A stretch of DNA of 64,000 nucleotides from JBBSJZ01 sp041739875 (GTDB lineage: Bacteria > Planctomycetota > Planctomycetia > Pirellulales > Pirellulaceae). The stretch is taken from contig JBGSNA010000232.1 of the NCBI GenBank assembly GCA_041739875.1, forward strand, positions 74,198 to 138,197, given 5' to 3'. Of the stretch, positions 46,027 through 54,523 are shown one piece after another. Below the pieces are notes generated by a model. That model saw only the letters and a list, made by a program, of their open reading frames with translations, was not told where the DNA came from and made no database searches. Position 1 is the first letter of the stretch; each line of letters begins with the position of its first letter. The translations under genes were made by a program, and so were the position numbers.

Positions 46027-47538
46027 CTAGTTCGAATTTGCCGTCACGCCGGGCCAATCGTCCGTGCGGAATGGTGTTAGCGGAAGATCATCCTTGCCGT
46101 ACAGATTGCAAATGGGGTTATCGGCCCAGCCGTATCGTACAGAGGCGGGAGTCGTGACCGATTCAGCCGACACTTCAATCCGGCCATCATTGAGCAACGT
46201 TGCTTTCGCGTTAACAAACTTTTTGTCCTCTCCCGCGATCGTGAAGCCTTGGAGATCGTTCACGTCGAACGGGCGCCAGCCTTTATCGATGAAGTCGAAT
46301 GTGAGGACTGCTTTGTTGCCAGTAACCTCGATGGATTTGAATTGCGGACTGCGGAACGGGATCTTGAGTCCGTACTCATTGGCGAGCGCCCATCGCGCCA
46401 AACGCATTCCCACATCCACCTTGTTTCGCGGGTGAATATCTTTGCCTTCACCGAGGTCGATGATGACAGCTTGTCCCGTGTGCGGAAGCGCCGACATGGT
46501 CATCGTTTGTGCTTCGCGAAGTTCCGCCCAAGCGCTGTCGCCCGGTTCAGACTTCTCGGCCATAAAGTCGGCGAGTTGAACCCAGTAAAAAGGAAAATCG
46601 CCTTGCCCCCACTCTTCACGCCAAGATTTGATCATCAACGGAAACAACTCACGATACTGATACGCACGGCTAGCGTTGCTCTCGCCTTGGTACCAAATTG
46701 CACCCCGAATACCGTAACCCAAGTGTGACTTCAAAACGCCGTTATAGATATTCCCAGGCCGACTGTTTCCTCGCATCTGATTTCCGAGGTTCTTGAACTG
46801 TTTTTCTTCATCGTCATTGCGACTGGTGTTTGCATTCAGTTCTTCGTATTGCTTTTCATTTGCAGCCCAACGTTCCATCAGCGGCGTGAACTGTTCGTCA
46901 GCCGCAAGTGTGTCGCGGTTGATCCACGCTTCGCATGCCGAGCCACCCCACGCGTTATTGATCATTCCAATCGGCACGCCGAGGGTCTGATGCAGTTGGC
47001 GACCGAAGAAGTATCCGACAGCCGAAAAACTTCCAACGGACTCAGGCGTACAGACCATCCACTTGCGATCGTCGTGCGTCCAGATGGGCTCTTGCACACC
47101 AACCTGCGGGAAGTTGATCATCCGGATTTCCGGGAACTTAGCACTTGCGGCTTCCAGGGCAAAGTCAGTCGAATTGCTGACCGACCACTGCATGTTCGAC
47201 TGGCCCGAACAAATCCAAACTTCACCGACGAGAACATCCGAGAGACGAATTTCATTCTTGCCAGCGATGACAAGCTCGAGTGGTTCGCCCACCGCCATCG
47301 GATCCAGCGTGACTTTCCAGAGACCATCGGCACCAGTAGTGGCTGAATGTTTTTGGGCTGCAATGCTAACGGTGACGGTTTCGCCAGGATCAGCCTTGCC
47401 CCAAACCGCGTTCGGCTGATCACGTTGCAAGACCATCGAGCTGCTGAAGATATTTGGCACGGCAACATCGGCCACAGCAAATTGAGCGCTCATTGCGAGC
47501 GCCGCAGACAACGAAATGCGAGACAAGAAAGATTGCAT
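46027..47538 (-). CDS. Secreted sialate O-acetylesterase-like enzyme
   Basis: 503 residues from the ATG at 47538; the frame stays open to 47664, but this start puts the signal peptide (ends QFAVA) first. The N-terminal region (VAVPNIFSSSMVLQRDQPNAVWG) is typical of the family. An SGNH-type catalytic serine lies in WICSGQSNMQWS, and further blocks are NNAWGGSACEAW and AIWYQGESNA. Such enzymes strip acetyl groups from sialic acids or other glycans in the periplasm or outside the cell. It fits the neighbouring sulfatase, DUF1080 and esterase genes. Confidence 0.88.
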   Translation of the reverse strand: MQSFLSRISLSAALAMSAQFAVADVAVPNIFSSSMVLQRDQPNAVWGKADPGETVTVSIAAQKHSATTGADGLWKVTLDPMAVGEPLELVIAGKNEIRLSDVLVGEVWICSGQSNMQWSVSNSTDFALEAASAKFPEIRMINFPQVGVQEPIWTHDDRKWMVCTPESVGSFSAVGYFFGRQLHQTLGVPIGMINNAWGGSACEAWINRDTLAADEQFTPLMERWAANEKQYEELNANTSRNDDEEKQFKNLGNQMRGNSRPGNIYNGVLKSHLGYGIRGAIWYQGESNASRAYQYRELFPLMIKSWREEWGQGDFPFYWVQLADFMAEKSEPGDSAWAELREAQTMTMSALPHTGQAVIIDLGEGKDIHPRNKVDVGMRLARWALANEYGLKIPFRSPQFKSIEVTGNKAVLTFDFIDKGWRPFDVNDLQGFTIAGEDKKFVNAKATLLNDGRIEVSAESVTTPASVRYGWADNPICNLYGKDDLPLTPFRTDDWPGVTANSN

Positions 47539-47752
47539 AGAGAGAAACCTTGGTGAGAAACATGGGGAACTTCGAGCTTCGAACGTGCTCGGCAGGAAAC
47601 TCAAGTTTACTCGACCCAAGGCAACAATGTCACAGCCTCGCTCCAATTTCGTTCTTAATCGCACACCACGCGGGCACTCTCCATGCCAGTGGCCGAGTTT
47701 GTAGCATGGTGACTCTTGTGGCGCGATTAGCCCACAACCGAAAGCGAGTGAA

Positions 47753-48134
47753 TTACTCAGTTAGTGCGTTCGAGTTCGGAAGATGAGAAACGTGGATTCC
47801 GATCGCAATCAGCAACAGGCTGAGCATTTGCACCAGGTGAAAAAGTCCGTGGTTGTTGAACGTCCAAATCCATGTCATCTGGAGCGACGATTGAGTATCG
47901 ACGATAGCGGCGACAATCCCCACAATGATTCCTGCGGATAGAAACTCAGCGCCTTTTTCACGTCGAAGCCAAAAGCACGCAGTATAAAGCGTCAATGTCG
48001 CAATCATGGTAAGTGCCTCGTACGCGACAAAGAGAAGAAATGAGTCGTTCCAGATTTGCGTGATGGCAAAGAACATAAGTGCAATGGCTATGAAATATGG
48101 AACACATCGCCGTGCCAGATCATAATTCCAAGTG
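47753..48134 (-). pseudogene. 5'-truncated membrane protein gene, cut at the IS boundary
   Basis: The first ATG in the frame is at 48076 and would give 107 residues, but the coding pattern continues upstream without a start (NYDLARRCVPYFIAIAL) to the edge of the IS element at 48135. The protein is mostly hydrophobic, with three or four membrane helices and a late FNNHGLFHLVQM motif. It resembles planctomycete DUF6962-like proteins, a tentative match. The missing N-terminal half is not found on the far side of the element (49006 on), so insertion came with a deletion or a later rearrangement. Confidence 0.55.
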
Positions 48135-48156
48135 GGTGCAGTCGGCTTGGTAGCAG
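48135..48156 (+). repeat. Left terminal inverted repeat of the IS element
   Basis: ggtgcagtcggcttggtagc plus two further bases are identical, in inverse orientation, to 48984-49005. Identity stops at the next base on both sides. Confidence 0.88.
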
Positions 48157-48263
48157 CAGGCCGATGCCGCTGAGGTTCGGATTGCTATTGGACGAAAACG
48201 GCGTCCGTGTCCCAATGGGTGTTTTCGGTTTGGACACCAATCATCTCACCAGGAACGGACGCC

Positions 48264-48967
48264 ATGAATAACTTTACCACATCACTCGCTTCGCTTGAAC
48301 GACTCGTCAGGCTTCTCGAACTTGATTTCATCAGCCAGTTGCTCGCCGTCATCTGGAGAGTCATCGCAGCGGTACAATCTTTTTTCCACTTCAGAGATCA
48401 CGCCCTCCAGTACTGACAAGTTCGAGCGACGCTTGGAACGCCTTGTCCGTGAACTGGCGCGGCTGATCATGCAACGAACCATCCGAAGAATCGAGTCGAC
48501 CGACCGCGACCAAACAGTCAGTTCGTTTCGCTTCGGAGGAGAAAGCTACCGCCGCAATCGACGCACTGCCAACAACATCGACATTCGTTTCGGCGCCATC
48601 TCCTATGACCGTTGGTACTTTCAAAACACGCAGCCCAAAATGCCCGGCATCGCTCCCCTGGACATGCGGTTGGGGATCGTTGCCGAGCGAATGACACCGG
48701 CGCTGGCGGAAGCGATCGGACAACTGATAGACTGGATCGAAGAAGCTCGCCGGAGCGACGGAAAACACGACGTTTTGCTGCAAGTCGGGCGTGACGGCGT
48801 GTTCGTGCAAACGCGGTAAGCGTTGGCACCGCGTCACAGGTCAGTTCATCGTCGATCTTCGGACTGCAAACCGCAGCGGAATCTGGCATCGCATTTGGGA
48901 ACGATTGATCGGGTCGAAAACGGACTTGCCGCCGATATCCTATCAACTCCCGCTCAAATCACCATGA
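48264..48967 (+). pseudogene. Transposase remnant in three reading frames
   Basis: Piece one starts at the ATG at 48264 and stops at 48416 (50 residues, LLAVIWRVIAAVQ). The frame changes at a run of six T at 48380-48385, and piece two continues to the stop at 48817-48819 (FERRLERLVRELARL through QVGRDGVFVQTR). Piece three begins at 48818 in the third frame (KRWHRVTGQFIVDLR) and stops at 48967. The join near 48817 skips the central catalytic region that a full transposase would have, so a large internal deletion occurred. The T run may mark an indel or, in the intact ancestor, slippage. Confidence 0.7.
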
Positions 48968-48983
48968 AATCCGATGAAATCGC

Positions 48984-49005
48984 CTGCTACCAAGCCGACT
49001 GCACC
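48984..49005 (-). repeat. Right terminal inverted repeat of the IS element
   Basis: Exact reverse complement of 48135-48156 over 22 bases. The sequence beyond it leads directly into the upstream region of the first ECF sigma gene. Confidence 0.88.
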
Positions 49006-49077
49006 ATGACACGTTTATGATGCGGCTGGGAAACTTACTGGTCGGCATAGCCGTTGGACGACATCAGAAGAGAAAGT

Positions 49078-49088
49078 TTGTAAGGAAA
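49078..49088 (+). promoter_or_regulatory. TTGTAAGGAAA motif upstream of first ECF sigma gene
   Basis: The 11-mer ttgtaaggaaa followed closely by acgc occurs 122 bp upstream of the sigma gene start and again, followed by acgc, at 52065 upstream of the second sigma gene. GGAAA resembles the -35 element of ECF promoters. This may be an autoregulated promoter; no clear -10 was fixed. Confidence 0.45.
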
Positions 49089-49209
49089 CACGCAACCAAT
49101 TTCGATTACCCATAGTAATTTGGAAAAAGAGGTGATTTGTGGGTCATGGCGGGCATTCTGTTGCGACTTCTTTATAGTCCAACACTCAACCACTCACTAA
49201 GGAGTTGCC

Positions 49210-49713
49210 ATGGCCGAAGAACATCCACCTGATTGGCCTAAGATTGTGGAGCGTCATGCGGAACGTGTTTTTCGCATCGCTTACCGTATCCTCGGCTCTG
49301 TTCATGACGCCGAAGATGTTTCGCAGCTGGTTTTTATCGAAGCCAAGAACCTTCAGGAATCTGGTCCAATCCAAAGTTGGTCAGGGCTCTTTGCACGTTT
49401 GGCTACGACCCGAGCCATCGATTTGCTGCGTCGACGACGCAAAAGTATTGAGATTGACGAGGCTCACTACGTCTCGAACCTGGAGCCACATCATCACGTG
49501 GTTGGCGCTGAACTCGCCGCGTGGTTGCGTAACGCAGCGTCACAATTGCCCGAACAGCAAGCTGCCGTCTTTTCATTGAGTCACTTCGAGCAACTCGATC
49601 GAAACGAAGTGGCCGCAATCTTAACTATCTCAGTCGAAGCGGTTTCAACGGCGCTCTACAAGGCACGCGGGCGACTGCAAGAACAACTCAAATCCTTCAA
49701 CGGAGTCCGATAA
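49210..49713 (+). CDS. ECF-type RNA polymerase sigma factor, module 1
   Basis: 167 residues. AAGGAG at 49199-49204 sets the ATG at 49210. Region 2 shows FRIAYRILGSVHDAEDVSQLVF, and region 4 shows NEVAAILTISVEAVSTALYKARGRLQEQL, the helix-turn-helix for the -35 element. No anti-sigma zinc-binding motif occurs in it. It directs RNA polymerase to a small regulon. The stop TAA is one base before the ATG of the membrane partner gene, so the two are almost certainly translated together. Paralogous sigma genes follow at 52137 and 54536. Confidence 0.92.
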   Translation: MAEEHPPDWPKIVERHAERVFRIAYRILGSVHDAEDVSQLVFIEAKNLQESGPIQSWSGLFARLATTRAIDLLRRRRKSIEIDEAHYVSNLEPHHHVVGAELAAWLRNAASQLPEQQAAVFSLSHFEQLDRNEVAAILTISVEAVSTALYKARGRLQEQLKSFNGVR

Positions 49714-49714
49714 T

Positions 49715-51850
49715 ATGAACGACAAACCATCAACCTATAGTGTTTACAATGATGATCTCGACCCGCAGCTTGAAGCGGCAGTCTGGGCTGTACTCAGCGA
49801 ACCCTTGCCTGCTGACGCAATCCAACGCGTTAAAACACAGGCGCTAACTGTAGCTGACGAGCAACCACAGAGCCTTCGTCTTTCCAATGGAGTCGCACGG
49901 TCTCAACCCCGACATGCCCGGAGATGGGCGATTGCAGGAATCGCAATCGCTGCTTCGCTTTTGGCAATCGTGGTTCCGGCTCTTTTCAGAACGGACAGTC
50001 TCTTTGCACAGGTGGCCGAGCGTTTGGAGAGTTTGAAGACGTTGATATGTCGTATTCAGTTTGTTGATGAAAATGCTTTGACCGATGTCGATGGTACGAA
50101 CGGAAAGAAGCTCACTTATCTTGCTCCGTCACACTTTCGACTTCATGACGAGCAGATCGGGCGGACCGAGATCATTAACAGTGATACTGGTGATTACTTG
50201 GTGCTTCACGACGGATCGATGGAGGCGATGCGAATGACAGGGCGAGTTGCGGAATTAATTTCCAACGATACACCGGTTAAACTCGTCGATGCGGTTCGCA
50301 AGCACTTTAATGTCGATCGAAAGCAACGAGACAATGTAGAGGAGCTTGGCCTACGTAGAATCGACGGTGAACGAGCAATCGGGTTGCGATCGGAGATTGA
50401 CGGCGAAATTGTCGAAGCTTGGTTCGATCCAAAATCTTTGCTTCCAGTTCAGATACGGGTGCGCTTTGCGATTCCTAGCCACTTCGCTGGCGGTCAAGAC
50501 GTGTCGATGTGGAAAGTGATGTCGGATTTCGAGTTTGATGTACCTGTGGAGGAAGCTTTGTTTTCTACCTCGCTGCCAGAAGGATATACAAACTTTGCAT
50601 TCGACATGCCTAAACCTGACACCAGTGCCATAACCGTCGATGATTTGGTAAAGATGTTGCGACGGTGTGCCGAAGTGAACGACTCACAGTTTCCTACATC
50701 ACTGGCAGCAAATGATGACAATGGGACACCTTTGGGAATTCAATCTAAATTCGCGACCAAGCTCGAACAAGCGTTAGCTGGAGAGGGCGACTCTCGAATA
50801 CAGGCATGGAAGACGTTCAATGAGTTTTCTTCAACGGTCGCTCGCGGCACAGGGTTCTTGTTCTCGCTGAACGAAGGCAACCGGTTACACTACTTTGGCG
50901 GCGCTCGACTCAACGAAGTCGATCGTCCCATACTTTGGTACTCGCCCAACGGAGACAACGAGTTCAAGATTGTCTACGCTGACCTAACGATTAGAGACGC
51001 AGACTTGAATTCACTTCCGCCTGAGCCAACTCCTCCTTCGACTGGAGAAAACAATCGCGATGTCCGCAGCGTTCGCGTTAGCACTCCTCGATTCGAGCTG
51101 CCACGATCAGCAATTGTTGACTACGACGAGTTAGAAACGATACGTAAGCAAGGCAAGCAAAAAGATGTGCAATATCTGACGCTTGGTTTGATGGCAGAGC
51201 TCATTGAGTCACCAGTGACTTTCCAACCTGGTGAGCCGATTGTTCAGAAGGTCGTGCCTGATGGATGGAAACCAGATCGTCCGCAGGACTCAAATCGCCT
51301 TGCCTTTCTGAGTGAGTTTACGAATCTGAAAGGGCTTGATCTAGCGAACTTGTACTTAACGCAGAAAGACTTAGACAGCGTAGCTCAATGCAAGACGTTG
51401 CAGCGACTTTCCCTCGGCGGTGTTCGTATGATGGAAGAGGATTCACGACGGCTCAGCGGAAATGATCTACAGAAATTGGCTGGACTATCGCAACTTGAAT
51501 CGCTGGACCTAAGTCAAGCCAACTTTGCCGGTGGGCTTCAGCAACTCGCAAGTTTGCCGAAGTTGCATACGCTGTTCCTGAGTTCTTTTGAAAACTTGAA
51601 CGATGCTACGATTGCTGAGTTATCTGTTCTGCCACAACTCGAGACACTCGTATTGGCGCCCGTTTACTCGACGAACCCCAAAACGACTGTAACCGACGCT
51701 GGTCTGGAAAGTATGAAACGGCTCCCCGCGCTGAAGACCCTTTACGTCGGTTACCATGGCAAGTTCACGTTACCAGTTGATCGATTGCGTGAGTTGCTTC
51801 CAAACGTCGATGTGAAAGCGCCTCAAGATGGTGTACCAGCTCGCAATTAG
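49715..51850 (+). CDS. Sigma-linked membrane protein with LolA-like and leucine-rich exported domains, module 1
   Basis: 711 residues. A cytoplasmic segment of about 70 residues is followed by a single membrane helix (71-91, RRWAIAGIAIAASLLAIVVP). The exported part first has a LolA/RseB-like beta domain (about 100-290: KTLICRIQFVDENALTDVDG, LVLHDGSMEAMR, VEAWFDPKSLLPVQIRV), then a middle region of unknown kind, then leucine-rich repeats at about 525-690 (LKGLDLANLYLTQKDL, LESLDLSQANFAG, LHTLFLSSFENLNDATI). Topology suggests a sensor or anti-sigma that holds the sigma factor at the membrane. The short cytoplasmic part has no zinc-binding motif of classical anti-sigmas. It shares its N-terminus and helix with the module 2 protein. 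Confidence 0.7.
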   Translation: MNDKPSTYSVYNDDLDPQLEAAVWAVLSEPLPADAIQRVKTQALTVADEQPQSLRLSNGVARSQPRHARRWAIAGIAIAASLLAIVVPALFRTDSLFAQVAERLESLKTLICRIQFVDENALTDVDGTNGKKLTYLAPSHFRLHDEQIGRTEIINSDTGDYLVLHDGSMEAMRMTGRVAELISNDTPVKLVDAVRKHFNVDRKQRDNVEELGLRRIDGERAIGLRSEIDGEIVEAWFDPKSLLPVQIRVRFAIPSHFAGGQDVSMWKVMSDFEFDVPVEEALFSTSLPEGYTNFAFDMPKPDTSAITVDDLVKMLRRCAEVNDSQFPTSLAANDDNGTPLGIQSKFATKLEQALAGEGDSRIQAWKTFNEFSSTVARGTGFLFSLNEGNRLHYFGGARLNEVDRPILWYSPNGDNEFKIVYADLTIRDADLNSLPPEPTPPSTGENNRDVRSVRVSTPRFELPRSAIVDYDELETIRKQGKQKDVQYLTLGLMAELIESPVTFQPGEPIVQKVVPDGWKPDRPQDSNRLAFLSEFTNLKGLDLANLYLTQKDLDSVAQCKTLQRLSLGGVRMMEEDSRRLSGNDLQKLAGLSQLESLDLSQANFAGGLQQLASLPKLHTLFLSSFENLNDATIAELSVLPQLETLVLAPVYSTNPKTTVTDAGLESMKRLPALKTLYVGYHGKFTLPVDRLRELLPNVDVKAPQDGVPARN

Positions 51851-51928
51851 CAAAGCTGCCACCATCATCAACGACAAGCTGTATTCCAAGTAGTTTTAGT
51901 GGCGTTAAATAGTTGGAATGAATTCTCC

Positions 51929-51963
51929 AGGCCGAGGCGGCTTCGCTTCGGCCTGAGTCGTTT
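51929..51963 (+). terminator. Hairpin after module 1, shared with module 2
   Basis: aggccgaggcg and cgcttcggcct make an 11-bp stem with one G-T pair and a 4-nt loop (51929-51954), followed by gagtcgttt. Nearly the same tail (cggcctgagtcgttt) follows module 2 at 54398-54412. It sits 79 bp after the module 1 stop and could be a terminator or an RNA element. No other feature was seen in 51851-52064. Confidence 0.6.
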
Positions 51964-52064
51964 AAGACGCGTACTGAAAGGCGGTTCGCTTTCCAGCAAA
52001 TCGACGGACATCTGAGCCCTTGTTAACGAGTCAAAACGGTATTTTGCCGAGAAGTTAGAATTTC

Positions 52065-52075
52065 TTGTAAGGAAA
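52065..52075 (+). promoter_or_regulatory. TTGTAAGGAAA motif upstream of second ECF sigma gene
   Basis: The same 11-mer as at 49078, also followed by acgc and preceded within about 20 bases by agaag. It lies 61 bp before the start at 52137. Matching positions ahead of both paralogous sigma genes favour an autoregulated promoter. Confidence 0.45.
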
Positions 52076-52136
52076 ACGCTCCTCGCCCGACTTAACTCCT
52101 TAACACAATTCGCCCCCCTTAAGCGAAGGAGCTTTC

Positions 52137-52688
52137 ATGCATGATTGGTCAGACTTGATCGAGAAACATGGGCCTTTGGTATGGTCCATCATTCGTCGGT
52201 TGATTGGCAATCGCGATGATGCGTCGGATTGTTTTCAGGAAGTATTCTCGGCCGCCTTGGAACTTTCCAGAAAACAAAAGGTCCTCAGTTGGACCGCCAC
52301 GCTTCGACATCTCGCATCGGTTAAGGCAATCGATTGTCTTAGACGACGATATCGCGACAGCCAAATTCAACACAGCGACTACCTGACGGAAATAGCGGAC
52401 TCAAATTCCGCTCCTCCGCAAGAACGGCTCGACTCAACCGAGTTAGCCAGCGCGTTGCGAGCGGCACTCGCAACCATTGAACCGCGCCAAGCACAGATTT
52501 TTTCAATGATCTGTTTGGACGCCATGACTTACGACGAGGCGGCAATGGCGATTGGGATTACCGAGTCGCATGTCGGCGTTCTGCTCAACCGAGCACGCGC
52601 GGCCCTCAAAGAACAATTGCATTCGTTTGCACCCGCGACAACAAACAAATCAGAAACAGGAGTTCCGTCCCATGCAAAACGCAAATAA
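52137..52688 (+). CDS. ECF-type RNA polymerase sigma factor, module 2
   Basis: 183 residues, with AAGGAG at 52126-52131 before the ATG. Region 2 shows WSIIRRLIGNRDDASDCFQEVF and region 4 shows TYDEAAMAIGITESHVGVLLNRARAALKEQL. It is a distant paralogue of the module 1 sigma. The last 17 bases overlap the start of the membrane partner at 52672, where AGGAG at 52658-52662 sits inside this gene, so the two are translationally coupled. A Lys/Arg-rich end (HAKRK) follows region 4. Confidence 0.92.
   Translation: MHDWSDLIEKHGPLVWSIIRRLIGNRDDASDCFQEVFSAALELSRKQKVLSWTATLRHLASVKAIDCLRRRYRDSQIQHSDYLTEIADSNSAPPQERLDSTELASALRAALATIEPRQAQIFSMICLDAMTYDEAAMAIGITESHVGVLLNRARAALKEQLHSFAPATTNKSETGVPSHAKRK
52658..52662 (+). 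promoter_or_regulatory. Ribosome binding site that fixes the module 2 partner start
   Basis: AGGAG lies nine bases before the ATG at 52672, inside the end of the sigma gene. The open frame begins at 52552, but no ribosome binding site or family similarity supports those extra 40 residues. Confidence 0.7.
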
Positions 52689-54348
52689 CTATGACGAACT
52701 GCTCGATCGAGCAACTCAAGCGGTTCTTGACCAAGCACCTCGAGCGCTTCCGCCTGAAGAATTAATTTTGGCCACAAAAAAGATGGTGGAGCAGGCTCAG
52801 CAGGTTGGCAGCGTCACCATTGCACCCGTCAGTCAACGCAAGGTCAGGCGTTGGAGTATTGCCGCCTTGGCTGTAGCTGCTTCACTGTTGGCTATCATAG
52901 TGCCAAGCTTCTTCACCAGCGGCAATCTGTTAGCACAAGCCTTGGAGAAAGCTCGACAGCAACTTTGGGTACATGCGATCACGACCACGCATTCAGGAAA
53001 TCAAGTGATCGAGTCCGAGACTTGGTTTTCACCCGCCCAGCGCATCGTTGCTATTCGCCATCCTCAGCTTACGGAATTTCGAGATATGGCATCGGGAGTC
53101 GCTTCGAAGTTTGACTCTAAAGCGAATCGTATTTACAAAACGCGAGTGGATACTACTAGCCAAGAAATGCCTGCGGGTGGTGGCTTCATCGATGCACTGA
53201 TGAACGAATCGACTGCCGCGACGATGTTCCCTAACCATCAAGTTTCAAGACCATCCACGACAAAAACAGTTGTCGATGGACATGATCTCGTCGAATACTC
53301 GTTTCGCCTCCAACATGTAACGATACTCAACGTCAGCCGCCGCGTCGTCGTTCGCTTGGACGCCGTAAGTGGTCTGATGTCTAGTTGGGAAGAAACGTTC
53401 TCGGACGGCTCCCGCAGCCTGACAAAGTTTGACTATCCCAGCAATGGTCCAGTCGACATTCATGCCATGGATGTACCCCGAGATGCGGAAGTCGTAGATC
53501 GCATTGCCAGTTCGGATGTAACCAAGATCGCAGACAAACTGCGAATTGGCAGAACATCCTTCGACGACTATGACATGATCTTGGTGGAACATGTTGAGGG
53601 GCAAGACTTTTCACCAACGCAACCGCACGGGTTGAACGTCCGTCGAGTCCGTCGACATGGTAACCAGTATCGAGTGGATGGTCTCTTGCGAGCCAAACCT
53701 GAAGTCGTCTCGCCAGCCCCAGGAACCGACATGAAGAAGTGGTGGATTGAGCACCGCGACGATTTTTACTTTGTGCCAATGCTGATTTGTAATGGCAAGA
53801 CCTACACGACTTATGCGATGGTAGACGGTCGTTTGCCTCAAGACGAGATACCCAAGTTGGAAGTCGAAATGCGAATGACGAATCCAGTGAGTGGTATTCC
53901 AACTGATCCGACTGCAGTGTGGTCAGAATTGATGCCTGAGTTCCATAGTCGTCCGCACTTGTGGACTGAGTTGGCAACCAACCGTTTCATTTTCGATGCT
54001 ATTCCCGATGATGGTCCTGCAGGTTCAGTTCGCGTCATCGTTCGCCGCGATGATGACTTGCTCGGTGTTCAACCAACGACCTATTGGTGTGATCCAGAGC
54101 ATGATTACTGTGTGATCAGAGCTATTCAGCCCGTCATCAGTAAGGAGAGTGGCAAATCAGAACTAGCCTATCTCGACACTGAGGAGTTCGCCGAGTACGC
54201 ACAGTCGCCAGGAGGTCACTGGTATCCACAGAAGACTCGCCGCAGTGTATCAGCGAACAAGTCAGTTCAGATTCGCCAATATTACTTTGATTTTGAAGTC
54301 AAGTTCGCTGACGATCTCTTCCGGCCGCTCAACTTGAGCCAGCAATAA
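52672..54348 (+). CDS. Sigma-linked membrane protein with exported LolA-like domain, module 2
   Basis: 558 residues from the ATG at 52672. The cytoplasmic N-terminus (1-60) contains a segment similar to the module 1 protein (RATQAVLDQAPRALPPEE versus LEAAVWAVLSEPLPADA). The membrane helix (61-81, RRWSIAALAVAASLLAIIVP) is almost the same as in module 1. The exported part starts with a LolA/RseB-like beta domain (SETWFSPAQRIVAIR, VVVRLDAVSGLMSSWEETF). A second beta-rich region of about 230 residues replaces the leucine-rich repeats and carries two close cysteines (YWCDPEHDYC). Probably a regulator or sensor for the adjacent sigma factor; no ligand is evident. Confidence 0.7.
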   Translation: MQNANNYDELLDRATQAVLDQAPRALPPEELILATKKMVEQAQQVGSVTIAPVSQRKVRRWSIAALAVAASLLAIIVPSFFTSGNLLAQALEKARQQLWVHAITTTHSGNQVIESETWFSPAQRIVAIRHPQLTEFRDMASGVASKFDSKANRIYKTRVDTTSQEMPAGGGFIDALMNESTAATMFPNHQVSRPSTTKTVVDGHDLVEYSFRLQHVTILNVSRRVVVRLDAVSGLMSSWEETFSDGSRSLTKFDYPSNGPVDIHAMDVPRDAEVVDRIASSDVTKIADKLRIGRTSFDDYDMILVEHVEGQDFSPTQPHGLNVRRVRRHGNQYRVDGLLRAKPEVVSPAPGTDMKKWWIEHRDDFYFVPMLICNGKTYTTYAMVDGRLPQDEIPKLEVEMRMTNPVSGIPTDPTAVWSELMPEFHSRPHLWTELATNRFIFDAIPDDGPAGSVRVIVRRDDDLLGVQPTTYWCDPEHDYCVIRAIQPVISKESGKSELAYLDTEEFAEYAQSPGGHWYPQKTRRSVSANKSVQIRQYYFDFEVKFADDLFRPLNLSQQ

Positions 54349-54377
54349 GCTAAATCATTTAGACGATGCAACGAACA

Positions 54378-54412
54378 AGGCCGACGAGGCAACACCTCGG
54401 CCTGAGTCGTTT
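54378..54412 (+). terminator. Hairpin after module 2, shared with module 1
   Basis: aggccga (54378-54384) pairs with tcggcct (54397-54403), and the inner gagg can pair with cctc; gagtcgtttt follows. The outer stem and the tail match the hairpin at 51929, while the loops differ. It lies 30 bp after the module 2 stop. Confidence 0.55.
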
Positions 54413-54523
54413 TAAGCGGCAGGAGAACGAACTGGCTCAACGTCTGACGCTGTCCAGAAACACAAAACTAACAATTCTTCGCTTGATCGTGGAAAAAGTT
54501 AGGATTGGCTCGTCTTGTTTGGT

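Larger units (their letters stand above)
48135..49005 (+). mobile_element. Internally deleted insertion sequence, ISKra4-like
   Basis: An 871-bp element bounded by 22-bp perfect terminal inverted repeats (48135-48156 and 48984-49005). Inside are three out-of-frame pieces of one transposase on the plus strand, lacking the central catalytic part. Resemblance of the pieces (YRRNRRTANNIDIRFG, then VTGQFIVDLRTANRSGIW) suggests an ISKra4-like family, which I cannot confirm. The flanks (ccaagtg on the left, atgacac on the right) show no target duplication, in keeping with a deletion at one side. The element is not able to move by itself. Confidence 0.75.
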
